Positions 16,033-25,774 of a DNA stretch of 35,176 bases are shown here, piece after piece. How positions within the stretch are numbered: the stretch's first letter is position 1; the number at the start of each line of letters is the position of its first letter. The notes under the pieces were generated by a model. The model was given only the letters and a program-made list of their open reading frames with translations, was not told the origin of the DNA and searched no databases. The stretch covers positions 1-35,176 of IMG/VR virus record IMGVR_UViG_3300030451_001056, one strand, 5' to 3'. Made by a program: the position numbers and the translations under genes. The DNA comes from a virus.

Positions 16033-16712
16033 TGGATAGAGCTACTCGATTCATTGCCAACAGGAAACAGGATAAGATTAGAGTCGTAAGAGAACAGCCT
16101 TCTATTCAATCTATGAGAGAAGGTGAAGAGGTTCTATACTTTAGAAATCGTGGAACCCTTACAAGGTACAGAAAAGAACGTGGTAAGCTGTGGACTTCTG
16201 ATATGCACGGTGGTCGCAATAAACAGGAAGAGGGTACATTTACTGCATCAAGATTAGAATACAAATCATCATTTGTAGACTATAGAATGTTTTCCCACAA
16301 TTTTACAGATGACTTACCCGGAACAAAGATATATATACCTTGGCAGGGAACAGGAGAGCAGACATCAGTTCCAGAATCTAGGGCATCTTTCTTGGCTCCC
16401 TTTGACATGACCTGTCACAAAATTATGATTAAGATACCAGAGATCGCTACTGCGGCTACTGACATTGTATTTACTATTGAAAAGACAGCAGAGGGAGACC
16501 TTGCACCCAGTACCGTTTGCACATTTGACTTTACCGATAGTTTTGTAGATGATTCGGTTGTTACTATTAATAGGTCTGACTGGAGTGCTGATCCAACAGT
16601 GCCTGCTAAATCTATAATCTATATAGGAATGAATCCAGATAATGCTAACATTACAGATGCAGAGAGAGAGTTTATAATAACGTCAGTATGGAAGACAATC
16701 GTAACAATATAA
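16032..16712 (+). CDS. Tail-associated structural protein
   Basis: The 226-residue product overlaps the previous stop by one base (TAATG). Residues 20-60 contain a segment like those in tail-fibre anchoring proteins (PSIQSMREGEEVLYFRNRGT, then LTRYRKERGKLWTSDM). The remainder is a beta sandwich with conserved-looking strands (KIYIPWQGTGEQ, CHKIMIKIPEIATAATDIVF, IIYIGMNPD). This suggests a receptor-contact or fibre-like appendage protein with an N-terminal attachment module. No enzyme motif is visible. A 47-base gap with an AAAGGAA site separates it from the next gene. Confidence 0.5.
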   Translation: MDRATRFIANRKQDKIRVVREQPSIQSMREGEEVLYFRNRGTLTRYRKERGKLWTSDMHGGRNKQEEGTFTASRLEYKSSFVDYRMFSHNFTDDLPGTKIYIPWQGTGEQTSVPESRASFLAPFDMTCHKIMIKIPEIATAATDIVFTIEKTAEGDLAPSTVCTFDFTDSFVDDSVVTINRSDWSADPTVPAKSIIYIGMNPDNANITDAEREFIITSVWKTIVTI

Positions 16713-16759
16713 TCTTTATATTATGATAAAAGTTTTATTAAATTCAAAGGAATCACACC

Positions 16760-18463
16760 ATGTATAATAGCTCTGACAAATCAAAAGGTTATATGCCAGT
16801 TCCTTCTGGCCCAAACATGACTGGTTTTGATATGGGCAAAACATCCAGTCTAATGGAGATGATGCAGACTGGTGGACAGACTACTAGAGGTGGAGCCTTA
16901 CTGGCCCGTGCATTACAAATGCAGAGTGATCAAAGAAGGCTAGAAGAGGCACAAAGAGCAGAGGCTAAAAGGCAAAAAAGAGGTGGTCTGTTTGGTAGTA
17001 TTGGTGGCTTGGCTGGAGGTCTTTTAGGTGCGGCGTTAGCACCAGTTACGGGGGGTGCGAGTTTAGCATTAGCGGCCGGTCTTGGAACTGCTTTAGGAAA
17101 AAGAGCTGGTGAAGGATTGGGTGCCGGTAAGTCTAGGAGTGTTGATAGGTCTGGAACCGTATTTGGACAACAATCATTTAGGGATGTAGAAAAAGCAAGT
17201 CGTGATTATACAAGAGGTATGGGTGAAAGAGCTTTACTTTCAGGATTGCAAGCGGCGGCTACGGCGGGTTTTTCTCCGGGTGGAGGTATATATGGCAAGG
17301 TTGCAGGGAGGTTAAACCCTTCATCAATATCGTCCCTTACTGAATTTTCATCTGGTGTTGCCCCTACGGCATCAGGTTCTGTTATACCTGCTAGTGCCGA
17401 TGCAGAGATGTTAGGAGATGTAGTAGTTCCAGAATTTGATACTTCCTTAACAGATGTTTCAGATATGGTTCTACAGCCAACGGAAGATGCATATCAAGCA
17501 AGTTTGGCAAATGCTCTGTCGCTAGGTGAAGATAATACATTATTGGATGCGGCTCGCACAGCTCAAGCGGCACAGGCTACCGCAGAAGAGGCAAGTAGGT
17601 CAGCGGGTTCTCTAATAGGATATTTAGAAAGACAAGAATTAGGCCCACTTGCAGATTCACTTAGAATGGCCCCTGCTCCAAGCATGGATCCGTCATTAAC
17701 TGAGGTTGTTAGTCCTTACTTTAATTTACCAATGTCTCCAAATAGAGCTCCTTCTATGAATACTCCTAGTGATGCTAGTTTTATAGCTTCTTACTTAAAT
17801 AGACTTCCTAGATTTGAAGATGGTGGTCTTATTGGCTATAATATGGGTGGAAGTACTTCAGGAGGAGAAGGTGACGATGATACAGCAGAACAAACTGGAA
17901 CCGGGATCGTATATACTGATCCTGATGTTGATACAGGAGCAGGTGACGATGATACAGGAGTACAAACTGGTACCGGTACCAGTTCCACGAACGTACCTTT
18001 CATCGGAAGCTCTTTAACGGCAGAGGGGATTTTAGAACAGCAAGGCTTAGAGGCAACGCCTGAGCAGTTAGCATTATTTCAAAGGTTTGATCCTACTGGA
18101 ATACAAAGTGCCACACAGGCTACTGGTGAAAGTCTTCTTGGTATGACTGGAGGGCAGGGACTGGCGAGTGTTGGTGGTGGTTTTGGATCACAACAAATAG
18201 CAGTATCTCAAGCGGTAGGGCAAGCTCAACAGTCTCTTGAAGGACAAATAGAAGCAGAGCAAAGAGGATTTGAGTCACAAACCTTGGGAACTGCGGCAGA
18301 CATTCTTGCAGGTGGTGGAGAATTTTCAGTAGCTGAATCTGTTCCTATGCAACCTCCAACTAGCCCGCCATCATCTCCTCTCGCTAATCATACATGGATT
18401 CAAACCGGCCCAGATGGCAGAACATATCTTTGGACTGGTAGTCAGTGGGTACCTAGGGGATAA
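16760..18463 (+). CDS. Internal virion / ejection-type protein with Gly-rich membrane segment
   Basis: The product is 567 residues. After a polar start comes a charged helix (LQMQSDQRRLEEAQRAEAKR). A Gly/Ala/Leu-rich hydrophobic stretch follows at about 77-113 (GGLFGSIGGLAGGLLGAALA...), of the kind that can insert into membranes. The rest is Ser/Ala/Gly-rich and low in structure, with a short acidic repeat (GDDDT..QTGTG twice) and a final Trp-rich tag (TYLWTGSQWVPRG). Along with the next two genes it resembles the three-protein internal core of T7-like and related podoviruses, which is ejected to build a channel across the cell envelope. No direct homology is claimed. Confidence 0.55.
   Translation: MYNSSDKSKGYMPVPSGPNMTGFDMGKTSSLMEMMQTGGQTTRGGALLARALQMQSDQRRLEEAQRAEAKRQKRGGLFGSIGGLAGGLLGAALAPVTGGASLALAAGLGTALGKRAGEGLGAGKSRSVDRSGTVFGQQSFRDVEKASRDYTRGMGERALLSGLQAAATAGFSPGGGIYGKVAGRLNPSSISSLTEFSSGVAPTASGSVIPASADAEMLGDVVVPEFDTSLTDVSDMVLQPTEDAYQASLANALSLGEDNTLLDAARTAQAAQATAEEASRSAGSLIGYLERQELGPLADSLRMAPAPSMDPSLTEVVSPYFNLPMSPNRAPSMNTPSDASFIASYLNRLPRFEDGGLIGYNMGGSTSGGEGDDDTAEQTGTGIVYTDPDVDTGAGDDDTGVQTGTGTSSTNVPFIGSSLTAEGILEQQGLEATPEQLALFQRFDPTGIQSATQATGESLLGMTGGQGLASVGGGFGSQQIAVSQAVGQAQQSLEGQIEAEQRGFESQTLGTAADILAGGGEFSVAESVPMQPPTSPPSSPLANHTWIQTGPDGRTYLWTGSQWVPRG
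17871..17973 (+). repeat. Imperfect 31-bp direct repeat within the ejection-type gene
   Basis: 17871-17901 and 17943-17973 agree at 28 of 31 positions and lie 72 bases apart in the same frame. Each encodes GDDDT..QTGTG. It is an internal duplication in an acidic linker, probably flexible protein. Confidence 0.6.
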
Positions 18464-18465
18464 CA

Positions 18466-19434
18466 ATGGCTAACGGCCCTAGAAGTATATATAGCAGAAG
18501 ACAGCGTTTGGGCCCTGCCCGATACGATAATCCTCTTGCAGACTTTTTAGACAGGTTGCCTGATTATTTTAATCAGTATCAGCAAAATCAATTAGTGCTT
18601 GAAAGACAAAAGCTACAAACTAAAAGATATGAGGATGCACAGAAACAGCAAGAATTTACAAATGAATTAAACTTGATTAAGCTTTTGCCTGAAGAAGCTC
18701 AAGCTGATGCATTTGCTACTTCTAAAATACCAAGAGTTAAGTCTGCTGGTATTCAATTACAAGGAGCTAAACAAGCATTTACAGATAGATTAAATTCAAT
18801 TTACACAGAAAATGTTGGAGACCCTTCTGCGATAAAAACAGGATTGGAGAATTTGCTATCAGAACCTGATATTATAAATAATTCGTCTTATGTTCAAAAA
18901 GTACAAGACAGAATAAAAATAGAAAATCCAAAAGTTGCCAAGCAACAAGTGGATAGTTGGGCAACAGACAATCAAAACAACCCAAGGGTTAATGAAATAG
19001 TTGCTATGGCTAAGCTAGACCCAGAAAAAGCATTGGGCCTTATTGTCCCTCAGAGAACATCTATATCTACAAGTCAAAAACAGGTGTACAACCCCACCAC
19101 TAAAGAATATGGCTATGCGACAGATGAAGAAATTGCCAAAGCAAAACAAACAGATACGACAGAAGATGATGTCATTCCAATATCTGGTGCTCCTAGAATG
19201 GGTGGAAGAGGAAGCACTATGAGCCTTACACAAGTAAACAAAGCAATTTCAGACGTGACCAAAGCCTTGAGTCCAAGACAAAGAAAGCGGGCAGGCTTAC
19301 CTGCATTAACTGAAGAACAGGAAGCTAAGCTAAAATCAAGGCTACAAGCGTTTGAGCGTGAAAGAGACAACCTTTTTAATGTAAATATTGCACCAAGGCA
19401 AAATGAACCTATTGAAATTGAAATTGACTACTAA
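18466..19434 (+). CDS. Internal virion / ejection-type protein, helical
   Basis: This 322-residue protein starts two bases after the previous stop. It is strongly helical and rich in Gln, Lys and Glu, with an extended helix at about 35-70 (YFNQYQQNQLVLERQKLQTK...). A short Gly/Ser linker occurs near 245 (SGAPRMGGRGSTMS) and a charged C-terminal helix near 280-305 (LTEEQEAKLKSRLQAFERER). It has no signal peptide. Its location between two other ejection-type genes and its helical composition fit an internal core protein. The stop overlaps the start of the next gene by one base. Confidence 0.55.
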   Translation: MANGPRSIYSRRQRLGPARYDNPLADFLDRLPDYFNQYQQNQLVLERQKLQTKRYEDAQKQQEFTNELNLIKLLPEEAQADAFATSKIPRVKSAGIQLQGAKQAFTDRLNSIYTENVGDPSAIKTGLENLLSEPDIINNSSYVQKVQDRIKIENPKVAKQQVDSWATDNQNNPRVNEIVAMAKLDPEKALGLIVPQRTSISTSQKQVYNPTTKEYGYATDEEIAKAKQTDTTEDDVIPISGAPRMGGRGSTMSLTQVNKAISDVTKALSPRQRKRAGLPALTEEQEAKLKSRLQAFERERDNLFNVNIAPRQNEPIEIEIDY

Positions 19435-22400
19435 TGCCACTAGAATCACTTCAAAAATTATATGATGGAGTAACCTCTCAGAACGTAAAAATAGGTGACT
19501 TCGACACCTTTAAAACAAAAATGCAAAACCCTGAATCTAGACGTAAGTTTTACGATCAAGTTTCTGCATTAAATATAAAGCTAGGTGAATACGAAACATT
19601 TGAAGCGAAGGTAAGTACATCTGCACCTGCTATAAACCCTCAAGATGTTTTTATTGATCCCGATGAGCCATTGATTGAAGGTGTTAATTTTAAACAAACT
19701 ATATACGACTCTGTAAAGCAACAAGAAAACAGCATTGCTAAAAACAATCCTTATGGTGTTAACCTACCTAGAAAACAAGAGAATATAGATAAAATAAGAG
19801 GCATGGGTGGAAGGGTAATGGAAGGAAGTAACACGTTGCTTGAATTTGATAGCCTTGATAACGGAATAAAAGCTGGGGAAGATATTATTGATAATATTCT
19901 TGATGTTTCTAAAAATGATCCTGCCACTTTTTATTCTAATTATTCAGGATTGCCAAAAGAAAGCCCTGAAGTAAAGTCTTTTTTACAAATATACAATCAA
20001 AAAATTAAGGGTAGCCAACCTAAAGAAGAGACCAATTTAGAAAAGGTTATAAAAGCTTTAAGTCAAAGCAAAGATAATCCACAGTATATAATGAAAGCAT
20101 CTTCTTCTCCTGATCCTGTAAAAGCTTTAGTTGATAACCTTCCAAAAACTGTAATGGGGATACCTACATCTGAAATTTTAGGAGATCAAAGACAAGGCAT
20201 TGCTCCAGACGGCGTTTCTAATAAAAAAGCACAAGAAGAATTAGACAAAAGAAGAAGAGAGCTAGGTCTTCCATTTAAACCTACAGAAGAAGATTTTCAA
20301 AGACAGTATAATAATAGGCTCTTTCTTAAAGAAGTCGCAAAGCTACAAAAAAAGGGACTGACCAAACGTGATGCCTACAGAAAGGCCTCTGTAAATATGG
20401 GTGGAACCCCTCCAAGTGTTATAGACCTTGCAATGGAGAAGTCTATTACAGGTGCGGCTTTTAGAATTGCTGGTTTAGAGCAAACAACAATGCTAGATGA
20501 ATACCCCCCAAATCAACTTGAAGAAATTGTATCTGGCGTGTTTTCAATGGTTATGCCTTTAGATGCGGCCCTTTTTAAAGGTGGTGGTAGTTTAGGTAGA
20601 ATAAAAAAAGTTGGTCAAGCCGCAGAGAAGTCTGCCATGTTATTGGCTAAAACTACAAAAATGCCATTAAGAACTGCTCGTGTTTACATGAAAAGCATTA
20701 TTCCAAGGGTTACTGGAGGTGCAGGTGGATTTACCGCTTTTGATTCCGGCAGAAGCATTGTTGATCAAATAGAATTTACTGGAACGGTTGACCCGATTGA
20801 AGTTGCAGAGCATGCAATGAAAGGCTTTATCACTGGTGGCTCTGTTGGATTTCTTGGTGGAGCTGGTTCATTTGCTGGAAAAAAATTACAAAAAGTAGTA
20901 GGAGCCCCTGTTTCCAAGCAAGCCACAGCAAAAGAAACTTTAGGATTTGTTAGTGAGGTTTTTGGACTTGGCAAGGTTCCGGCCTTACTAGAGGGTAAAG
21001 AGGCAACCAAAGAAGATTATCTGAATGCGGCTCAAATGATAATAGGATTAAAGCTTTTAAAGCACATGGAGCCAAAAGCAGGAACCGCATTAAGAAGTAA
21101 TGTTGCTACTGAAATAGAAAGAATTGTAACAGAAACAGGAAAGCCTTTAGACGTTGTTGCAAATGAAGTAGTAGGTCGTCCTTTAAGAACGGCTATGGAA
21201 CTTGCGATGGAGGGTAAAACACCTGAAAAATCGGTTAGGCAACAGATTACAGAATATGAAGTTGTTGAGGGGACAAAAGATCCTTCACAAATGAGGCAAA
21301 CAGCAGAGCAATTACGAAAACAAGGTTTAGAGTCAACTGCCGAATCTGTTGAACAAACAAGATTACAAGAAGCTTTAGTTTCTTTAAGACAAACGGCAGA
21401 AGGTAAAAGAGAAGGGGTCACAGCAGAACAATCAGAGGTTTTAGCTACTGAGCAACCAAATATATTAACGACTATTGAGTCTTTGAAGAGACAAGGTTTT
21501 TCTCAAGTAGAAGCAGAGCAAAGGGCCAAAACAGTATTAAGGGATGCCGGAGTAAAAACAGAAACAGAAGCTCCAGTAATAATAAATGAAAGAGTTCAAT
21601 TAGAATCACAGATTAAAAGACTATCAGAAAAAATGAGTGATTTTGAAAAATCTGGAACTGAACAAAGAATACTAGACAATCTTCAAATTGAAATAGATGC
21701 AAAAGTTGCAAGACTTAATGAGTTTGATGGTGTAACAGAAAGGACTATCAATGAATTATATTTTCCTGAAGAACCATTAAGGCCAAAGAAAACAGGCCCT
21801 ACTTCTCGTCAAGAGCCAGTAAGTAGAGAGCGTGTAGGAGAAATTGTTAACCTTAGAAGGCAATCTTTTAAAGAAAGAACAGAGGCGTTAGAATCACAAT
21901 TAAAAGAAAGGGACATAGCAGAGCAACAAAGACTTGACAAAACACTTCAAGAGAGAGATATATTTAATCGTCCCTTTGAGTCAAATCCTATGCTTGAGGT
22001 TCCTTTGCATCCGGCAGATGCAGGCAGAAGAGCAGTGGCAGAAATACAAGCAATAGAAACGGCACCACCCACCCCTAAAACAAGACCTACTGGCCCGACA
22101 GTTAAAAAGAAAAAACTAACCGGATTAGACTCGAAAGGCAACGCTAAAGACCACGATATAAAAACTGGTGATCAGGTATATGTAAATGAATCTGGTTATC
22201 TTGGGACTGTTAAAGGATTTAAGCGTGGAAAAGATTCTAATATAGTGACCATTGAAAATGAAAGAGGAAGAGAAAATTTAACAGATAGAAACCTATTTAC
22301 CCCTAAAAAGGTATATGAGGAACGAGTCAATAGAAGAAATACAAAACCGGTATCTGAGCTACAGGGTCAAAAGAGAGTACAAGGATTTTTATTGCAAAAA

Positions 22401-25208
22401 GAATTTTCTGATTTTGATGCTACTTTAAAAGCTAATCAGGCAAGGTTAAATAATCCAAATTTAACAGAGACTGAAATCATAAGAACGGAAAAGTCTATTC
22501 AAAGATTAAATGAGTTAAAAAGAGATACTCAGGATCGTGCTCGGTCACAAGGCATTGAATTGCAAGCGTTTATGGGCATACCTAGTCTAAGACAATTAAG
22601 ACAGTTGTTTGGGTCGGAAAGGTCAAGACCTAGGACGTTAAGAGATGTTGAGTTAGACAGATTGTATAATAATGCAATGCAAAGACTTGATAAAGAAGCA
22701 CCTAAAGAAGAAGTGCAGATTGTTAAAACTGAATCTGAGCAACCCGTTAAAGAAAGAAGTGATGTTTCAAAAGCTTTTAGTTGGTTTTCTGGTGACATGG
22801 TTCAGCGTGTAAGGGATATGGGAACCGAAACATCTCAGAGGGCGGCTGATTTAGCAAGAAAGTCAATAGACACTGAAAAGAAAGTTTATGGAGAAATAAC
22901 ACCAGAGCTAGACATTGTTTTAAAATCAGCGGGTAGTCCATTTTTTACACAAAAAGGAAGGGCAATTAAAGAACTTCAAAAGTTTGTAGATTTAACAATA
23001 GACGGAAAGGAAGTTAAAATGTCTCGCTTGCACGCCGCAATAGAGGGAAAGATACAAGTTAGCGGTAAGGAGATAGAAATAGTTAATGAGTTTAAAGACC
23101 TCATTGAAAAAAGAGGTTTAATATTTGAAAAAAATAATATAATGCAAGAAGGCCCAGACGGAGAGGTGAGACCATTTAAAGTTATGGGTAGAAACATAGC
23201 ACCTAGAATTATGACAGGTGATTTTTATAGAATACTAGAACGTGGTGAGTCAAGTTCTGATTTTAAAAAATTGGTTAAAAAATTTGAAGATGCTACAGGT
23301 CAATCAGAACAGTCCGTTAAAGAGTATTTTGCAGAGCTTTCTCAAAATATAAAAGGGTCAGATTTTGTAGGGAATCAACTACCGACTAGAACAACTCAGG
23401 CAGAACACAGTCGTAAATGGAAAAACATACCACATGCTATTAAAATAGGTAATGATATTGTCCCTTTGGTTGAATATCGTCCTTATGAATATGCTAAAAG
23501 ATTAGCAGAAACTGGAGCAAGTCGTGTTGGAGTTGCAACAACCTTTGGTCAAGAGATAGCAGGAACAAGTATTATTAATGAGATGAAAACTCAAATATCG
23601 AGAGAGGGCGGTGATCCTATTGTGTTTCACGAGTTGATTAGGTCGTTAAGTAGTACACCGGTTGAGCCCTCTTTTAGGCAATCAGGAATAGGAACTACTG
23701 GATATGCAAGTAGAATCACAAGGGGTTTGAATACGTCATTAAACATTTTAAAAACAACTACGTTGTCTCAGTCTATATTTCCAAATATAACAGAACCTCT
23801 TGGTAACATTAGAAAGCATGTAGGGATGCCTACATTAGCAAAAAGCATTTTTAAATTAACCACTAGCCCAAAAGCCATTCAGTCAGCCTTAGAAGCAAAA
23901 GGTGCTATAACAGTAGATATTGCCAATTTGTCTATTGATCCTCAAAGGCCATTGGAATCTTTGGGAAGGGGAACTGAGAATATTTTAAGAAGAGGGTTTG
24001 GATTTCACTACATTAACGAATTTCAAGAAGTGTTAGCGGCAGAAAGCTACAGGCAAAAGACTGAGAGATTTAAAAAAGGAAAAGGTAAGAGTAAGGACAT
24101 TCAGTTGTTACGAGAGATGGATTATTCTGAGGCAGATGCGATACTTATGGTTTCTGGAAAAGCACCGCAACAAATGTATGATGCTATCATAAGGCGTGCT
24201 TCGGCATATATGACTGGAGGTGCCCAAAGAAAAGGTGAGCAGTCTCGGATAGAGCATAGTAGGTGGTATAACAGCTTAACAGCTTTCCAAACTTATGCAA
24301 ATATGAAAAACAGATCCTTAATGAGTGCGGCCAGATTATCTATTCAATCTGGTGCTAAAGAGGCTTGGCAAGAAGGGAATCATAAAAAGTTTACAGATGC
24401 TAGTAGGTTGGCACTGAGCGAGGTTTTAGGAACTGCTGTAGCTGGTATGACAACACAATTTATATTAGCAGGTGTCTACGGCGGTGGAGACAATATGAAA
24501 ATTAAGTGGAATGAAGTTGTCGAAAATCCTTGGGAGTTTTTATTTGAGTCGTATATGTACTCTGCTGTTGGTGGCGTTATGGGGTCAATAATTCAATCAA
24601 CTGTTGATGGTAAGCTTAAAGATAATTTTTTAGAACTGTCTTACCCTGTTTCCGTTGTGTTAGAAATAGAAAAGGCAGTAAATGAAAAAGGCAAGTATAG
24701 CTACCTCGAAGGAATGGATAAAGCCATTGAAGTTGCTAAAAGATATTTCCCAGCCAATAGAGCATATAATACCTTATTGGTGGCTACTGGATTTGGAAAT
24801 GAACAATCTCAAAAAGACGAAAATGCCATCAGGGCTTACTACAGATGGAGATTTAAGAATAAATATGGTGGATCATATACAGGTAATTTAGACGAAGAAC
24901 AAAAAACTTTTCGTATAAATATGAAAAAAGCATACGAGTCACTAAAAAATCAGGAAGAGTATACCGCAGTTGACGATCATGTTATGAGAGCGTTAGAACT
25001 AACTGGTAGAGATGATAAGAGTGCTCTTAGTTCTATACTTGGAAAAAGATTACTCACAAAATCTAAAATTGCACCGGGAAAAAGTGAAGAAGTTTATGAA
25101 GAAAGAATAGATGAACTTATAAGAACTATTGGTGAAGAAGCATATCAAAGACTAGAACTCCATGATAACCTATTAAAAGAATATGCTGAGTTTTGGAAAG
25201 AAGATTAG
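19434..25208 (+). CDS. Giant internal virion protein with putative peptidoglycan hydrolase domain
   Basis: The product is 1924 residues, the largest gene here and last of the rightward unit. Residues 8-60 hold a two-copy motif (LYDG..SQNVKIGDFDTFKTKM / FYDQVSALNIKLGEYETFEA). Residues about 88-192 resemble a muramidase-type domain: VKQQENSIAKNNPYG with candidate catalytic Glu98, LLEFDSLDNGIKAGEDI, then DPATFYSNYSG. Gly/Ala-rich possible membrane stretches lie near 370-480, charged coiled coils near 720-830, and an SH3/KOW-like patch near 902-955 (DQVYVNESGYLGTVKGFKRG). Near 1592-1636 is a segment like the LPD38 domain of large polyvalent proteins, followed by hydrophobic stretches at about 1665 and 1705. 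It probably is ejected with the DNA and locally opens the cell wall. The start overlaps the upstream stop. Confidence 0.65.
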   Translation: MPLESLQKLYDGVTSQNVKIGDFDTFKTKMQNPESRRKFYDQVSALNIKLGEYETFEAKVSTSAPAINPQDVFIDPDEPLIEGVNFKQTIYDSVKQQENSIAKNNPYGVNLPRKQENIDKIRGMGGRVMEGSNTLLEFDSLDNGIKAGEDIIDNILDVSKNDPATFYSNYSGLPKESPEVKSFLQIYNQKIKGSQPKEETNLEKVIKALSQSKDNPQYIMKASSSPDPVKALVDNLPKTVMGIPTSEILGDQRQGIAPDGVSNKKAQEELDKRRRELGLPFKPTEEDFQRQYNNRLFLKEVAKLQKKGLTKRDAYRKASVNMGGTPPSVIDLAMEKSITGAAFRIAGLEQTTMLDEYPPNQLEEIVSGVFSMVMPLDAALFKGGGSLGRIKKVGQAAEKSAMLLAKTTKMPLRTARVYMKSIIPRVTGGAGGFTAFDSGRSIVDQIEFTGTVDPIEVAEHAMKGFITGGSVGFLGGAGSFAGKKLQKVVGAPVSKQATAKETLGFVSEVFGLGKVPALLEGKEATKEDYLNAAQMIIGLKLLKHMEPKAGTALRSNVATEIERIVTETGKPLDVVANEVVGRPLRTAMELAMEGKTPEKSVRQQITEYEVVEGTKDPSQMRQTAEQLRKQGLESTAESVEQTRLQEALVSLRQTAEGKREGVTAEQSEVLATEQPNILTTIESLKRQGFSQVEAEQRAKTVLRDAGVKTETEAPVIINERVQLESQIKRLSEKMSDFEKSGTEQRILDNLQIEIDAKVARLNEFDGVTERTINELYFPEEPLRPKKTGPTSRQEPVSRERVGEIVNLRRQSFKERTEALESQLKERDIAEQQRLDKTLQERDIFNRPFESNPMLEVPLHPADAGRRAVAEIQAIETAPPTPKTRPTGPTVKKKKLTGLDSKGNAKDHDIKTGDQVYVNESGYLGTVKGFKRGKDSNIVTIENERGRENLTDRNLFTPKKVYEERVNRRNTKPVSELQGQKRVQGFLLQKEFSDFDATLKANQARLNNPNLTETEIIRTEKSIQRLNELKRDTQDRARSQGIELQAFMGIPSLRQLRQLFGSERSRPRTLRDVELDRLYNNAMQRLDKEAPKEEVQIVKTESEQPVKERSDVSKAFSWFSGDMVQRVRDMGTETSQRAADLARKSIDTEKKVYGEITPELDIVLKSAGSPFFTQKGRAIKELQKFVDLTIDGKEVKMSRLHAAIEGKIQVSGKEIEIVNEFKDLIEKRGLIFEKNNIMQEGPDGEVRPFKVMGRNIAPRIMTGDFYRILERGESSSDFKKLVKKFEDATGQSEQSVKEYFAELSQNIKGSDFVGNQLPTRTTQAEHSRKWKNIPHAIKIGNDIVPLVEYRPYEYAKRLAETGASRVGVATTFGQEIAGTSIINEMKTQISREGGDPIVFHELIRSLSSTPVEPSFRQSGIGTTGYASRITRGLNTSLNILKTTTLSQSIFPNITEPLGNIRKHVGMPTLAKSIFKLTTSPKAIQSALEAKGAITVDIANLSIDPQRPLESLGRGTENILRRGFGFHYINEFQEVLAAESYRQKTERFKKGKGKSKDIQLLREMDYSEADAILMVSGKAPQQMYDAIIRRASAYMTGGAQRKGEQSRIEHSRWYNSLTAFQTYANMKNRSLMSAARLSIQSGAKEAWQEGNHKKFTDASRLALSEVLGTAVAGMTTQFILAGVYGGGDNMKIKWNEVVENPWEFLFESYMYSAVGGVMGSIIQSTVDGKLKDNFLELSYPVSVVLEIEKAVNEKGKYSYLEGMDKAIEVAKRYFPANRAYNTLLVATGFGNEQSQKDENAIRAYYRWRFKNKYGGSYTGNLDEEQKTFRINMKKAYESLKNQEEYTAVDDHVMRALELTGRDDKSALSSILGKRLLTKSKIAPGKSEEVYEERIDELIRTIGEEAYQRLELHDNLLKEYAEFWKED

Positions 25209-25214
25209 CTATCA

Positions 25215-25412
25215 TTAACTTTTAGCCCTTTCATAAAACTCTTCAGCCCATTCTGGAAACCCATGCTTTTTCCAGAAGTCACCTAGATTCTCCCAGTACA
25301 CATTAAGAGGTACAACTTTATTTTGTAAGTCTCTCATAATCTTAGTGATTTCGTCAGCCTGTTCTTTTGTCAGTTCTCGCTGTTCTTTTGGAAACTCATC
25401 TAATATATCCAT
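25215..25412 (-). CDS. Small unknown protein at the arm junction
   Basis: The product is 65 residues, acidic and helical (LTKEQADEITKIMRDLQNKV), with an aromatic C-terminal part (NVYWENLGDFWKKHGFPEWA). Its start overlaps the upstream stop by one base and has AAGGAG in front, which supports real translation. The stop is six bases from the stop of the convergent giant virion gene. I do not recognise a family. As the last gene of the leftward unit it could be made late or early; nothing in the sequence shows which. Confidence 0.6.
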   Translation of the reverse strand: MDILDEFPKEQRELTKEQADEITKIMRDLQNKVVPLNVYWENLGDFWKKHGFPEWAEEFYERAKS

Positions 25413-25711
25413 TACTTACTCCTTATCTCTAATGCTTGTAGTTCTAATCTTTTATTTTTTGTATATGTTGACTGTTGACTCTTTGTCATTTCAAGCCAAC
25501 AGTCTGGAAGCGAAGAAACTCTAGTATCATAACCACTTGCTATGCCACAAAATTCTCTTTGCTCACCATCAAAATCTCTAATTTCTGGATTGTAAGTTGT
25601 AAAACCACAAAAACCACAGCTTTTTCCTGTCTTGCTACAAATTTCAAACATTGGTGTTAAAAAACCCCCTCTATTTTCCCGTATTTCGCTGTAAAATAAA
25701 TTCTTTGACAT
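25412..25711 (-). CDS. Small Cys-rich protein, possibly metal-binding
   Basis: The product is 99 residues with Cys at 25, 32, 35, 55 and 71 (FEICSKTGKSCGFCGF, REFCGIASG, LPDCWLEM). C32-x2-C35 plus C25 and C55 could hold a metal, in a pattern unlike a standard zinc ribbon. The C-terminal third is Ser/Lys-rich helix. A hairpin at 25738-25763 lies just upstream, so this gene and 25215-25412 may form a separate transcript or depend on read-through. Family unknown. Confidence 0.55.
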   Translation of the reverse strand: MSKNLFYSEIRENRGGFLTPMFEICSKTGKSCGFCGFTTYNPEIRDFDGEQREFCGIASGYDTRVSSLPDCWLEMTKSQQSTYTKNKRLELQALEIRSK

Positions 25712-25737
25712 AAGTATCGCCTATTTAAAAGACATTG

Positions 25738-25763
25738 AATAAGGGGGCCGTAGCCCCCTTATT
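25738..25763. terminator. Perfect 11-bp hairpin, likely two-way terminator
   Basis: AATAAGGGGGC (25738-25748) pairs fully with GCCCCCTTATT (25753-25763) around a CGTA loop. The symmetric T-rich ends give TTATT tracts on both strands. It lies 11 bases beyond the stop of the leftward gene 25775-25987 and can also stop rightward read-through from the late genes about 530 bases downstream of their end. It is the strongest terminator-like element in the window. Confidence 0.7.
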
Positions 25764-25774
25764 ATTAATCAGCA

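Noticed and set aside
16713-16759. Possible promoter before the 567-residue protein (TATATTATGATAAAAG)
   Set aside because: An AT-rich -10-like string is present, but there is no -35 box at a proper distance. I record it only here.
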